Positions 24,623 through 33,063 of a stretch of DNA of 64,000 nt are shown one piece after another. The notes under the pieces are model-generated. The model saw nothing but the letters and a program-made list of their open reading frames with translations. It made no database searches and was not told the DNA's origin. How positions within the stretch are numbered: the first letter of the stretch is position 1; each line of letters opens with the position of its first letter. Source of the stretch: Methanobrevibacter sp. (GTDB taxonomy: Archaea; Methanobacteriota; Methanobacteria; Methanobacteriales; Methanobacteriaceae); assembly GCF_017409525.1 (NCBI RefSeq), contig NZ_JAFQSO010000001.1:1-64000 (forward strand), read 5' to 3'. A program made the position numbers and the translations under genes.

Positions 24623-25761
24623 TTCATCGCATCTTTAACTCTGTCGAAGAGTCCTTTTTCAACATGTTTGATTTCGTCTCCGCTGACCTCAGCAAATTCT
24701 TTGAGAATTTTTTTCTGTTGGGAGTTTAATTTTTTAGGGACTACCACATTCACGGTAACATACATATGTCCTCTGCTGTGATGTCTAACAGAGTTCATAC
24801 CCTGTCCCTTCAATTTAAATACGGTTCCGCTTTGGGTTCCCGGGTTCACCTTGAATTCGACTTCATTTCCTTCAATTGTTGGAATGCTAATCCTGTCCCC
24901 TAATGCTGCTTGTGGGAAACTAATTTGCTGTTCTAAGTATAGGTGGTCTCCTTCACGTGTGAACCTTCTGTGTCCTTTTATATGGACAGTAACAATCAGA
25001 TCCCCTTCAAGTCCTGGTGCTTCACCACAGTTTCCTTCACCTGATACTCTTAAGTGGTTGCCTTCATCGACACCTTCAGGGATTTCAATTTTAATTGTTT
25101 TTGTTTTTCTTTTACTTCCTTTTCCACGACAATCTTCACACGGTTCTGTAATGATTTTTCCGGTACCTCCACATTCTCTACATGGTCTAACATTAACCAT
25201 TTGGCCTAAAAAAGTGTTGCTAACTTCTTTAATTTGACCGGTTCCTCCACAGGTAGGACATGTCTGCGGTTCAACTCCCGGTTTGGATTTTGACCCATTA
25301 CATGTTGGACATATTTCACTTCGGGTAATCTTGATTTCCTTTTCGCATCCTTGGAAAGCTTCTTCTAAAGAAATAGGGATCTCTGTATAGATATCTGAGC
25401 CTCTTTGAGGTCCTGTCCTTCCACGGTTGCGGTTTCCGCCACCAAAACCAAACATCTCAAATATGTTTCCAATGTCAAATCCTTGGAAAATATCTTCAAA
25501 GTTTACATTTTGATAGAAATCTTCTGCAGTAAATCCATCCATTCCTGCATGACCGTATTGGTCATACCTTTGACGTTTTTCATCATCAGACAAGACAGCG
25601 TATGCTTCACTTACCTCTTTAAATTTTTCTTCAGCGCCTTCTTCATCACAAACGTCAGGATGGTATTTTCTGGCTAATTTACGATAAGCTTTTTTAATTG
25701 TCTTTTCATCCGCAGTTTTATCTACTCCAAGAACTTCGTAATAATCTCGCTTGTCTGCCAT
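24619..25761 (-). CDS. dnaJ: Chaperone DnaJ (Hsp40)
   Basis: 380 residues, the usual length. It is the J-domain co-chaperone that delivers unfolded proteins to DnaK and stimulates its ATPase in the cytoplasm. Visible in order: J domain with HPD at residues 34-36, a Gly/Phe-rich segment ([12 protein letters not shown]), four CxxCxGxG-type zinc motifs ([32 protein letters not shown]), and the two C-terminal beta domains. Start ATG at 25761 is preceded by AAGGTGA. It is the last gene of grpE-dnaK-dnaJ. DnaK systems in archaea are held to come from bacteria by transfer, and the gene looks fully bacterial in architecture. Confidence 0.95.
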   Translation of the reverse strand: MADKRDYYEVLGVDKTADEKTIKKAYRKLARKYHPDVCDEEGAEEKFKEVSEAYAVLSDDEKRQRYDQYGHAGMDGFTAEDFYQNVNFEDIFQGFDIGNIFEMFGFGGGNRNRGRTGPQRGSDIYTEIPISLEEAFQGCEKEIKITRSEICPTCNGSKSKPGVEPQTCPTCGGTGQIKEVSNTFLGQMVNVRPCRECGGTGKIITEPCEDCRGKGSKRKTKTIKIEIPEGVDEGNHLRVSGEGNCGEAPGLEGDLIVTVHIKGHRRFTREGDHLYLEQQISFPQAALGDRISIPTIEGNEVEFKVNPGTQSGTVFKLKGQGMNSVRHHSRGHMYVTVNVVVPKKLNSQQKKILKEFAEVSGDEIKHVEKGLFDRVKDAMK

Positions 25762-25891
25762 TTGTTCACCTTAAAAAAATTAAAATAGATAGAAAAAATA
25801 ATAGTTTTATATATTGTTAGTTTTAATTGATTGATTCTGATTTCTGATTTAATATATTCCCTAACAATGTAATAAAACTGTATTATTTAAT

Positions 25892-27766
25892 CTAGTCTTT
25901 TACTTCATAGTCTGCATCAATTGTGTCATCATCGTTGTTGTCTTGAGCACCAGCATTTGGATCTTGTTGTTGTGCTTGTTGAGCTTGAGCCTCAGCTTGT
26001 GCTTGTTGGTAAATTTTAGCACCAATTTCTTGAACTACATTTGATAGTTCATCAGACTTTTCTTTAATGGCATCAATATCATCGCCAGCTATAAGGTCTC
26101 TTAATTCAGCTACAAGTCCTTCGACTTTTGTTTTTTCATCTTCAGATACTTGGTCTTTGAGTTCATCTAAAGTTTTTTCTGAAGTGTAAATTAATGAGTC
26201 TGCATTGTTTCTGATTTCAATTTCTTCTTGTCTTTTTGCATCTGCTTCAGCATTCATTTCCGCTTCTTTGATTTTCTGTTCGATTTCGTCATCGGACAAT
26301 TTAGTTGAGGAAGTGATGGTAATAGCTTGCTCTTTACCTGTTCCTTTATCTTTAGCGGTTACATTTATAATACCGTTAGCGTCAATATCGAATGTTACTT
26401 CGATTTGTGGAACGCCTCTTGGTGCAGGTGGAATGCCGATAAGTTGGAAACGTCCAAGTGAGGTATTGTCTGCAGCCATTTTTCTTTCTCCTTGCAATAC
26501 ATTGATGTCAACAGATGGCTGATTATCTGCAGCAGTGGAGAACACTTGGCTTTTCTTGGTAGGGATAGTAGTGTTCCTTTCAATTAAAGTAGTGGATACT
26601 CCGCCTAAGGTTTCAATACCTAGGGATAATGGAGTTACATCTAAAAGAACAATATCTTTAATTTCACCGGCTAATACTCCTCCTTGAATAGCTGCACCCA
26701 TGGATACACATTCCATTGGGTCGATACCACGTTCAACTGGTTTTCCTATGAATTTTTCAACGAATTTTTGTACGATTGGCATTCTGGTAGGTCCACCAAC
26801 TAAAATGATTTTGTCGATATCTCCTTTGCTCATTTTTGCATCGTCTAATGCTTGTTGCATTGGTTTTCCTGATTTTTCAACAATCGCATCTACCAATTCT
26901 TCTAATTTTGCTCTTGTAAGGGTTATGATTAGGTTTTTAGGAGTTCCGTCAGTTCCCATTGCAATGAACGGTAAGTTTACTTCAGTGGTTGTGGTGGTGG
27001 ACAATTCGATTTTTGCTTTTTCAGCAGCTTCTCTTAATCTTTGCACTGCTTGGTCATTATCCATTAAATCGATGCCTTCTTGTGCTTTGAATTCATCAGC
27101 CAAGTATTTGATTAAAACATTATCCATATCGGTACCACCGAGTTGTGTGTCACCGCTGGTGGATCTAACTTCAAATACTCCTCCACCGAATTCCATGATG
27201 GTTACATCCAAGGTACCTCCACCTAAATCGTAAACCATGATGTTCATGTCATCTTCATCTGATTTGTCAAGACCGTATGCAAGGCTTGCTGCTGTTGGTT
27301 CGTTTACAAGTCTCACTACATCAAGACCGGCAATTGTTCCTGCATCTTTTGTTGCAGTTCTTTGGTTGTCATCGAAGTAAGCAGGTACTGTAATTACAGC
27401 TTTTTGAATAGGTTCTCCGAGGAATGTTTCAGCATCTTTTTTAATTTTTTGCAGGATGAATGCAGAGATTTCCTGTGGGGAATATTGTTTTCCGTTTACA
27501 GTTACCTTGTGGTCTGTACCCATGCTTCTTTTGATTGCACTGATGGTATTTTCCGGGTTTGTAACCGCTTGTCTTCTTGCAGGTTCTCCCACTAGCATTT
27601 GACCGTCGTCAGTAAATGCAACGTAACTTGGGAAGGATTTACCATATTGGCTTGCTCCTTCTGCTGAAGGAATTGTGGTTGGTTTTCCTCCTACAAGCAC
27701 AGATGCTGCTGAGTTACTTGTACCTAAATCGATTCCAATAATTTTTTCTTTTTTAGCGTCAGACAT
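25892..27766 (-). CDS. dnaK: Chaperone DnaK (Hsp70)
   Basis: The ATP-dependent Hsp70 folding chaperone, working with DnaJ and GrpE. The start is placed at the second ATG (27766, protein MSDAKKEK), giving 624 residues, because GGTGAT sits 4 bases upstream of it; the ATG at 27778 lacks such a site. The nucleotide-binding domain shows the phosphate loop [10 protein letters not shown], the [10 protein letters not shown] loop and VGGPTRMP. A substrate-binding beta domain follows ([14 protein letters not shown]), then a helical lid. A Gln/Ala-rich stretch precedes the acidic tail ([13 protein letters not shown]), typical of Hsp70. It is the middle gene of the operon, with a 130-base gap to dnaJ. 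Confidence 0.96.
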   Translation of the reverse strand: MSDAKKEKIIGIDLGTSNSAASVLVGGKPTTIPSAEGASQYGKSFPSYVAFTDDGQMLVGEPARRQAVTNPENTISAIKRSMGTDHKVTVNGKQYSPQEISAFILQKIKKDAETFLGEPIQKAVITVPAYFDDNQRTATKDAGTIAGLDVVRLVNEPTAASLAYGLDKSDEDDMNIMVYDLGGGTLDVTIMEFGGGVFEVRSTSGDTQLGGTDMDNVLIKYLADEFKAQEGIDLMDNDQAVQRLREAAEKAKIELSTTTTTEVNLPFIAMGTDGTPKNLIITLTRAKLEELVDAIVEKSGKPMQQALDDAKMSKGDIDKIILVGGPTRMPIVQKFVEKFIGKPVERGIDPMECVSMGAAIQGGVLAGEIKDIVLLDVTPLSLGIETLGGVSTTLIERNTTIPTKKSQVFSTAADNQPSVDINVLQGERKMAADNTSLGRFQLIGIPPAPRGVPQIEVTFDIDANGIINVTAKDKGTGKEQAITITSSTKLSDDEIEQKIKEAEMNAEADAKRQEEIEIRNNADSLIYTSEKTLDELKDQVSEDEKTKVEGLVAELRDLIAGDDIDAIKEKSDELSNVVQEIGAKIYQQAQAEAQAQQAQQQDPNAGAQDNNDDDTIDADYEVKD

Positions 27767-27810
27767 AATTATCACCATTTTTTTTATTAATAAATTAAAT
27801 AAACATTATC

Positions 27811-28344
27811 TTATTTTTTACAAACAATAACTTTTGAGTATTTAAGAACTTTATCTTTATACATGTATCCTTTCATCAGTTCATCTATGATATATCCGTT
27901 TTCAACGTCATCGGATTTTTGAACCATTAATGCTTCATGTTTGTTTAAGTCAAATTTCTCTCCTTTTGCAGGAATTTCCTCGACACCTTCTTTTGTGAGG
28001 ATATCTTTAAATTTATTATAAGTAAGCTCTATACCTTCTCTTAGATTATCATCGTTTTCAACTTCTAAAGCTCTACCGAAGTCTTCGTAACAATCAAGAA
28101 ACTCTTTTATAATATTTTCATTAGCAAATTTTATGATTTCCTTGTTTTGCTTGTCTGTAATTTTTTTGAAGTTTTCGAAATCTGCTTGAAGTCTTTGGGA
28201 AAGTGAAATATACTCTTGAGTTTCGGCTTCCTGTTTTTCAAGATCTTCCTTGAGTTTAGCAATCTCCTCATCTTTTAGAGCTAACTCATCAAGAACTTCT
28301 TCTTGGGTTTCAACTTCAGTTTCACTTTTATTTTCGTCAGTCAT
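27811..28344 (-). CDS. grpE: Nucleotide exchange factor GrpE
   Basis: 177 residues. GrpE releases ADP from DnaK and resets the folding cycle. The N-terminal third is a charged coiled coil (ELALKDEEIAKLKEDLEKQE), followed by the family signature around QRLQADFENFKK and a small C-terminal beta domain (EALMVQKSDDVENGYI). The ATG at 28344 is preceded by AGGTGT. It is the first gene of the chaperone operon; its promoter and probable operators lie at 28511-28602. It stands 44 bases before dnaK. Confidence 0.93.
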   Translation of the reverse strand: MTDENKSETEVETQEEVLDELALKDEEIAKLKEDLEKQEAETQEYISLSQRLQADFENFKKITDKQNKEIIKFANENIIKEFLDCYEDFGRALEVENDDNLREGIELTYNKFKDILTKEGVEEIPAKGEKFDLNKHEALMVQKSDDVENGYIIDELMKGYMYKDKVLKYSKVIVCKK

Positions 28345-28379
28345 ATGGACACCTTTTTTAGGTTTTTGGAAAAAACTTT

Positions 28380-28510
28380 GTAATAACTCTTAACCGAGAA
28401 TTCATTCTTTAAGTTATTTAATATTTGGTTTTGGGAATTTATGGACATATAGGAAAATGGTTCATCATATAAGAGTTATTACTTTAAGTTTTTCTCAACC
28501 AAATATTAAA
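28380..28510. promoter_or_regulatory. Two nested-pair dyads in the grpE leader
   Basis: Two perfect inverted repeats interleave in the predicted 5' untranslated region of grpE: GTAATAACTCTTA at 28380-28392 with TAAGAGTTATTAC at 28470-28482, and TTTAATATTTGGTT at 28417-28430 with AACCAAATATTAAA at 28497-28510. They interlock (A B A' B'), so both pairs could only form together as a pseudoknot-like fold, or they may be protein sites. Their role is unknown. Confidence 0.5.
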
Positions 28511-28525
28511 GTAACAAAAAGTTAT
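28511..28525. promoter_or_regulatory. GTAAC-N5-GTTAT site 1 (downstream of predicted start site)
   Basis: GTAAC-AAAAA-GTTAT. On the minus strand it lies roughly 10-25 bases downstream of the predicted transcript start of grpE-dnaK-dnaJ, a position fit for a repressor. It resembles the CTAAC-N5-GTTAG site bound by the Archaeoglobus heat-shock regulator HSR1 (recalled from the literature). Confidence 0.55.
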
Positions 28526-28545
28526 CTTTCTCTTACATTATTATA

Positions 28546-28560
28546 GTAACAAAAAGTTAT
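28546..28560. promoter_or_regulatory. GTAAC-N5-GTTAT site 2 (overlaps TATA box)
   Basis: GTAAC-AAAAA-GTTAT, identical to site 1. Its last bases overlap the minus-strand TATA box, so a bound protein would block TBP. Confidence 0.6.
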
Positions 28561-28573
28561 ATAAAGGTTTCGA
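28557..28573 (-). promoter_or_regulatory. Promoter of the grpE-dnaK-dnaJ operon (TATA box with BRE)
   Basis: On the minus strand the sequence reads CGAAACC followed by TTTATATAA, a purine-rich TFB recognition element joined to an archaeal TATA box (TATA part at 28557-28565). The start site is expected near 28536, giving a leader of about 190 nt before grpE. Confidence 0.7.
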
Positions 28574-28587
28574 TATTTTGAGTTTTT

Positions 28588-28602
28588 GTAACATGATGTT
28601 AT
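28588..28602. promoter_or_regulatory. GTAAC-N5-GTTAT site 3 (upstream of BRE)
   Basis: GTAAC-ATGAT-GTTAT. The half-sites equal those of sites 1 and 2 although the spacer differs, which argues that the half-sites are what is conserved. The rest of the spacer up to 28777 holds no other copy by eye. Confidence 0.5.
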
Positions 28603-28777
28603 TCTAATGTAAAGTTATGCATTAAGTTAATTTTAATCGTAAATAATTTTATTTTTAATGTTTGATATTTTATATCTGTTATTTTTAATAAAATTTAATT
28701 TAATTGTTTATTTAAAAATATAAAGTTCAATTAATTAAAATAAAACTTTTCTTACATGTTGTAATAAAAACATAATG

Positions 28778-28787
28778 TTTTATATAA
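28778..28787 (+). promoter_or_regulatory. TATA box of the ArsR-like regulator gene
   Basis: TTTTATATAA lies about 28 bases before the ATG at 28811, so the transcript would begin at or a few bases before the start codon (leaderless). A dyad TTAC-N5-GTAA at 28752-28764 is just upstream and could be a site for autoregulation. Confidence 0.6.
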
Positions 28788-28810
28788 GGGTATCAATATA
28801 ATTTATAATC

Positions 28811-29386
28811 ATGACTAATAGTAACGACATTAATGAAAACGATAAGTATCATAAAAATGTCAATTCTTCTAATGGCCGCATTGAAATTAGAGGAAACTAT
28901 AACGACCACTTAGGAGAGATTGATAAAGAAGATATCCTTGACGTGATGGGTTGTAAAACTAGAAGAGACATTATTAATCTTTTAAGAGAGGAGCCGATGT
29001 TTGTCAGTGAAATATCAAATGAGCTGGACATCGGTCAAAAGGCAATCATTGAACACTTAAGGGCCATGGAAGAGATAGGTATTTTGAATTCTTCCTATAA
29101 GAAAATCTTGAGGGGCCGTCCACGTAAATATTATGACTTGCAAAATGAGGTCAATATCCACATTACTATTAACAGGAATACCTTCGATGTTAACCTTTCA
29201 GAGGACATGTTAAATACTCTGCAGCTTCCTTCAGGTGACGAATGGTCTAAACTTTTGGATATCGAAAAAAGGATAGATTCCGGCCAGCTTGAAGCAATCG
29301 ATGAGTTAAAAAATCAAATTAGATTATACGGCAATCTTAAGGAAAGGGCTGAATATATCCTTGAGAGAACTTTAAATAATAGATAA
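28811..29386 (+). CDS. ArsR-like winged-helix regulator, probable heat-shock regulator
   Basis: 191 residues, cytoplasmic and DNA-binding. Residues about 45-110 form a winged helix-turn-helix: DVMGCKTRRDIINLLREEP, then VSEISNELDIGQKAIIEHLR and a basic wing (KILRGRPRKYY). The C-terminal half (about 120-191) is helical and charged, probably for dimerisation. No metal-binding Cys cluster is seen, so metal sensing is unlikely. It is divergent from grpE-dnaK-dnaJ across a 466-base spacer carrying three matching dyad sites. By analogy with the ArsR-family HSR1 of Archaeoglobus it may repress the chaperone operon; that role is inferred. The transcript appears leaderless, and no ribosome binding site is seen. 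Confidence 0.75.
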   Translation: MTNSNDINENDKYHKNVNSSNGRIEIRGNYNDHLGEIDKEDILDVMGCKTRRDIINLLREEPMFVSEISNELDIGQKAIIEHLRAMEEIGILNSSYKKILRGRPRKYYDLQNEVNIHITINRNTFDVNLSEDMLNTLQLPSGDEWSKLLDIEKRIDSGQLEAIDELKNQIRLYGNLKERAEYILERTLNNR

Positions 29387-29405
29387 ATTGTTTTGCGGCC
29401 ATATT

Positions 29406-29433
29406 ATGGTTTAAATGCTCTATTTTAAACCAT
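29406..29433. terminator. Bidirectional terminator between the regulator and hypF
   Basis: ATGGTTTAAA (29406-29415) and TTTAAACCAT (29424-29433) form a perfect 10-bp stem with an 8-base loop in the 59-base gap between the two convergent genes; T-rich sequence follows on the plus strand. Confidence 0.55.
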
Positions 29434-29445
29434 CTTATTTTCATT

Positions 29446-31686
29446 TTAAATTTTCTTGGCAATGATGGCTTGTCCAAGTGAAACTGATCCGTCGCCAGCG
29501 CATGTGTTTAGGTGTTGAATGAAGTTGTATCCATTACTTTCAACGTGATTTTTAACGGTGTCTGTGATGGCTTCGTTGTAGAACACTCCTCCGGTAGCCC
29601 CAATATCTGGAATATTCTTTTTATCAGCGCAACGAATGGCAAGTTCAGCCAAACCGTTGGCCACTGCATTTTGACCGGCACATGCAATGTCTGCTTTTTT
29701 TTCTCCATTTTGATATAATTTTACAACATCTTCTAAAATTGCACTGGTATTTAAGGTGTTTCCTTCGATGACATATGGAATTTCCAAATCTTTTGTTGCG
29801 TAATATGCGCATGATTCAAGTTTCATGGAGCATTCTCCCTCATATGTCCTTTCATGGCACACTTCAAGAGCCACGGCCATTGAATCGAGAACCCTTCCGG
29901 TACTGGTTGTCTGACCGACATTCAGTCCGGATTCAAGCTGTTTGAATATGGTTTTTATTTCCCTTTCACCATACTTGAAATAGTTGGAATAGTTTTTAAT
30001 CAACTCTTCATCGCCTAGGATACTTGCAAGCATTCGTGCAGGATATTTTGTCGCCACATCTCCGCCGGGCATTAGTTGAGGCTGCAGGTGAGCCATTCTT
30101 TTGAAGTCATTGACATTGGTGTAGAGTATTTCTCCTCCCCAACTTGTGCCGTCACTTCCGTATCCAACACCATCGGCAGTTATTGCAATCATTTCATCGA
30201 TGGAATGGTCATTGGCTAGCGCGATTGAGTGGGCATGATGGTGTTGTATGGCCATAACTTCGGCGCCATATTTCTCTGACAATTCATGGGCAAGCCTTGT
30301 TGTGAAAAAATGAGGGTGCATGTCGCATGCAATGATGTCAAATTCGTTGATTTTAGTAATCCTTTCCATATTTTTTACGGCCTGCTTTAGGAATTCTAAG
30401 GTTTTTGGCTTGTTTGTATTTCCAATATGCTGTGATGGATACACGATATTGTTTTTTGCAATTGAAAAGGTAACATCAAGTTCTGGGCCTAGAGCAAGGA
30501 CATTGGAATCGTTGACTTCATAATTTATGGTATACGGTTCGGGAGTATAGCCACGGGACCTTCTAATGAATGACAATTCGTTATTTCTGAATCTTATCAC
30601 GGAATCATCGCATCTGTTTAAAATTTTCCGGTTGTGCACTAATGAATAGTCATTGACCCCATCAATGATTTCTTCATTTTCAATCATCATTGGCTCTCCG
30701 GGAATGTTGGCTGAAGTCATTACATATGTGTCAATATTTCCTTCATCAAATAGCAGGTAATGCATTGGGGAATATGGCAGCATCACTCCAATATTATGCA
30801 GTCCTGGAGATAGGCTGTCCGGGAAGGGATAATTGTCATTTTTCTTTAGAATAACAATTGGTCTTTTGTTGGATGTGATTGTTTCTATTTCCCTATCGGA
30901 TAGTTGAGCGTAATTTTGAACGGACTTTAAATCTTTGCTCATCACTGCAAACGCTTGATTAGGACGATTCAAACGTTTTCTCAATTCTTTTACTGCATCA
31001 TCATTATATGCATCAACAACTAGATGTGTTCCTCCAATTCCCTTGATGGCCAGTATTTTTCCGTCCTTTAAAACATCTGCACCTAATTTAATTGGATTTT
31101 CACTATCAATTTTAGTTTTGCCTTTATAAAAAGCCATTTTAGGTCCGCATTCGCTGCAGCAAATGGCCTCTCCATGATATCTTCGGTTAAGGGGTTCCCT
31201 ATATTCTACAAGGCAGTCATCACATAGAGGGAATTCGTCCATGGATGTCCTGATTCTGTCATACGGCACGCTTTCGATAACGGTAAATCTGGGTCCGCAG
31301 TCTGTGCATGCATTGAATGCATATTTGTAGCGCCTGTCTTTAGGATTTCTTATTTCTTCCAGGCATTTGTCACAAATCGCTATGTCTGGTGGAATCACGC
31401 TAACTCCTGAATATGAGTCTCCACTTTCTATAATCTTAAAATCAGAATATTCCTTTATGTCAACTTCTTCCACATTCAGTGTGGTTATTTTAGCTATTGG
31501 TGGCAGCTCTTTTAGCAATCTTTCAATAAACAAATCAGTTTTTTCGCCTTCAATTATGATTTCGACTACATTTCCAAGGTTTCTAACATATCCTCTCAGA
31601 TTTAAATCGGATGCAAGTCTGTAAACATAAGGCCTAAATCCCACACCCTGAACTATACCTTGTGTCAAAATCTTTCGGGCTTTCAT
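29446..31686 (-). CDS. hypF: Carbamoyltransferase HypF, NiFe-hydrogenase maturation
   Basis: 746 residues, full length. HypF makes the carbamoyl group, from carbamoyl phosphate and ATP, that HypE turns into the cyanide ligands of the NiFe centre, so it serves the hydrogenases of methanogenesis. Order: acylphosphatase domain (GIVQGVGFRPYVYRL, about 1-90); two zinc motifs (CDKC from residue 105 and CTDCGPRF, then CDDC and CSECGPK); a YrdC-like domain (about 200-370, KGIGGTHLVVDA); and the Kae1-like domain with the metal-binding HHHAHSIALANDH. The ATG at 31686 lies about 27 bases from a palindromic TATA box shared with larB, so its mRNA is probably leaderless. No other hyp genes are in the window. 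Confidence 0.95.
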   Translation of the reverse strand: MKARKILTQGIVQGVGFRPYVYRLASDLNLRGYVRNLGNVVEIIIEGEKTDLFIERLLKELPPIAKITTLNVEEVDIKEYSDFKIIESGDSYSGVSVIPPDIAICDKCLEEIRNPKDRRYKYAFNACTDCGPRFTVIESVPYDRIRTSMDEFPLCDDCLVEYREPLNRRYHGEAICCSECGPKMAFYKGKTKIDSENPIKLGADVLKDGKILAIKGIGGTHLVVDAYNDDAVKELRKRLNRPNQAFAVMSKDLKSVQNYAQLSDREIETITSNKRPIVILKKNDNYPFPDSLSPGLHNIGVMLPYSPMHYLLFDEGNIDTYVMTSANIPGEPMMIENEEIIDGVNDYSLVHNRKILNRCDDSVIRFRNNELSFIRRSRGYTPEPYTINYEVNDSNVLALGPELDVTFSIAKNNIVYPSQHIGNTNKPKTLEFLKQAVKNMERITKINEFDIIACDMHPHFFTTRLAHELSEKYGAEVMAIQHHHAHSIALANDHSIDEMIAITADGVGYGSDGTSWGGEILYTNVNDFKRMAHLQPQLMPGGDVATKYPARMLASILGDEELIKNYSNYFKYGEREIKTIFKQLESGLNVGQTTSTGRVLDSMAVALEVCHERTYEGECSMKLESCAYYATKDLEIPYVIEGNTLNTSAILEDVVKLYQNGEKKADIACAGQNAVANGLAELAIRCADKKNIPDIGATGGVFYNEAITDTVKNHVESNGYNFIQHLNTCAGDGSVSLGQAIIAKKI

Positions 31687-31704
31687 AAATATATTATTTA
31701 AGTT

Positions 31705-31722
31705 AAATTTTATATAAAATTT
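31705..31722. promoter_or_regulatory. Palindromic TATA box shared by hypF and larB
   Basis: AAATTTTATATAAAATTT is a perfect 18-base palindrome whose centre lies 27.5 bases from the hypF ATG (31686) and 26.5 bases from the larB ATG (31740). Read either way it gives TTTATATAAA at the standard TATA distance from a start at the A of ATG, so one box may drive both divergent, leaderless transcripts. Confidence 0.65.
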
Positions 31723-31739
31723 TATCCTATATTAATTAT

Positions 31740-32501
31740 ATGAAAGATATTCTTGAAAGATTGATTGGTGGCGAAATTAGTATTGATGAAGCCGAAAATC
31801 TTATAAAAGCAGACTCTATTCTGGATTTTGAAGGCATTGCTCAATTTGACAATAAACGTAGTGAGCGTGCAGGGTTTCCCGAAGCGGTCTTTTCACCGAG
31901 TAAAGATTATGAGGATTTATTGTTGATAATTAGGAGATATCTTGAAAATAATGATAAGGACCTAATTATAACCAAGCTCTCTTGTGAGAGGTATGAAAAG
32001 ATTTTAAAGGACATTGGTGAAAATGAGTTTGTTTTTGACTACAATAGGCGAGCTCAGATATTGGTGATTAGAAGAGAGGAAAAAACTAAAGAAAAAATTG
32101 CAAAAGTAGGAATCATTACGGCCGGCACTTCAGATATTAACATTGCCGAAGAAGCTCGCGTAATTGTTGAAGAGGGTGGCTGTGAAGCCATTGTTTCTTA
32201 CGATATTGGTGTTGCGGGAATTCATAGATTGTTCCCGCAGATTGCACACATGGTAAAGGAAGGAGTTCGTGTATTTATCGTATGCGCTGGAATGGAAGGC
32301 GCTCTTCCTTCAGTTGTTGCAGGTCTTGTTGACGTTCCTGTAATTGGCGTTCCAACATCTGTAGGCTATGGTGTTGGTGAAGGCGGACGTGTAGCTTTGG
32401 ATGCCATGCTTCAGTCATGCGCTCCGGGAATTGCTGTTGTTAATATAGACAATGGGTTTGGAGCGGGTGTTTTTGCATTAACTATCATTAATAGTGATTA
32501 A
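31740..32501 (+). CDS. larB: LarB, nickel-pincer nucleotide cofactor biosynthesis (pyridinium biscarboxylate synthase)
   Basis: 253 residues. LarB carboxylates nicotinic acid adenine dinucleotide and releases AMP, the first step to the nickel-pincer cofactor used by lactate racemase and relatives. The N-terminus ([18 protein letters not shown]) and the C-terminal PurE-like fold are as in the family: [44 protein letters not shown], and the closing [12 protein letters not shown]. LarC and LarE are not in the window. The divergent neighbour hypF also serves a nickel enzyme. Older annotations call such genes PurE-like carboxylases; the N-terminal extension argues for LarB. Confidence 0.85.
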   Translation: MKDILERLIGGEISIDEAENLIKADSILDFEGIAQFDNKRSERAGFPEAVFSPSKDYEDLLLIIRRYLENNDKDLIITKLSCERYEKILKDIGENEFVFDYNRRAQILVIRREEKTKEKIAKVGIITAGTSDINIAEEARVIVEEGGCEAIVSYDIGVAGIHRLFPQIAHMVKEGVRVFIVCAGMEGALPSVVAGLVDVPVIGVPTSVGYGVGEGGRVALDAMLQSCAPGIAVVNIDNGFGAGVFALTIINSD

Positions 32502-33063
32502 TTTGATTTATGAGACTTTTGATCCTGAAATTCATGACGTTTGTCATGTTGCTAAATTAGTTTATGATGTGGATTATAGAACATTTGACATGCTTTTCAG
32601 ATCCGATAAGAGTGCTATCAGGGCCATTTCAAAATATTTAACAAAAAAGGAAATAAACAAATACTTTAAAGTTATTTTGGATGATGACAACAATATTATT
32701 GGATATGTAAGCATATATCTGCATGATGATGAGCATAAATTTTATTTAAAATCTCTTAGATTGTACATAGTGGATATCCTGGATCATTTCGTTTTATGCG
32801 ACATCGAAAAGGATGATTTGTATCTTGCAGAGATAGCCATTGATGAGTCTCAAAGGGGTAAGGGTTTGGGAAGAAAGGTTGTCTGTGATGTAATAAGTTA
32901 TGCAAAATCCAAAAATTATAATCGTGTCATTATTGATGCCGATTTTAGAAATACTGGTGCAAAAAGACTTTATGAATCATTAGGATTTAAGGAATTCAAT
33001 AAAAAAAGAGTTAAAATAGCCAGTTTTGAGCGCGGAATGCATAATATGGAGTTCAAGCTCTAG
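32494..33063 (+). CDS. GNAT-family N-acetyltransferase
   Basis: 189 residues, starting with GTG at 32494 and overlapping the larB stop by 8 bases, which suggests translational coupling. The acetyl-CoA pyrophosphate loop is clear ([19 protein letters not shown]), followed by the strand-helix pair [20 protein letters not shown] and GFKEF typical of GNAT enzymes such as RimI. The N-terminal 110 residues are less conserved and presumably define the acceptor, which is not known. The start is not certain because no good ATG is available nearby. Its 3' end overlaps the convergent polymerase gene by 11 bases. Confidence 0.75.
   Translation: MINLIYETFDPEIHDVCHVAKLVYDVDYRTFDMLFRSDKSAIRAISKYLTKKEINKYFKVILDDDNNIIGYVSIYLHDDEHKFYLKSLRLYIVDILDHFVLCDIEKDDLYLAEIAIDESQRGKGLGRKVVCDVISYAKSKNYNRVIIDADFRNTGAKRLYESLGFKEFNKKRVKIASFERGMHNMEFKL

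Noticed and set aside
28752-28764. TTAC-N5-GTAA as a fourth heat-shock operator
   Set aside because: The half-sites are in the opposite order to GTAAC-N5-GTTAT and lack the fifth base, so it is only noted as a possible autoregulatory dyad.
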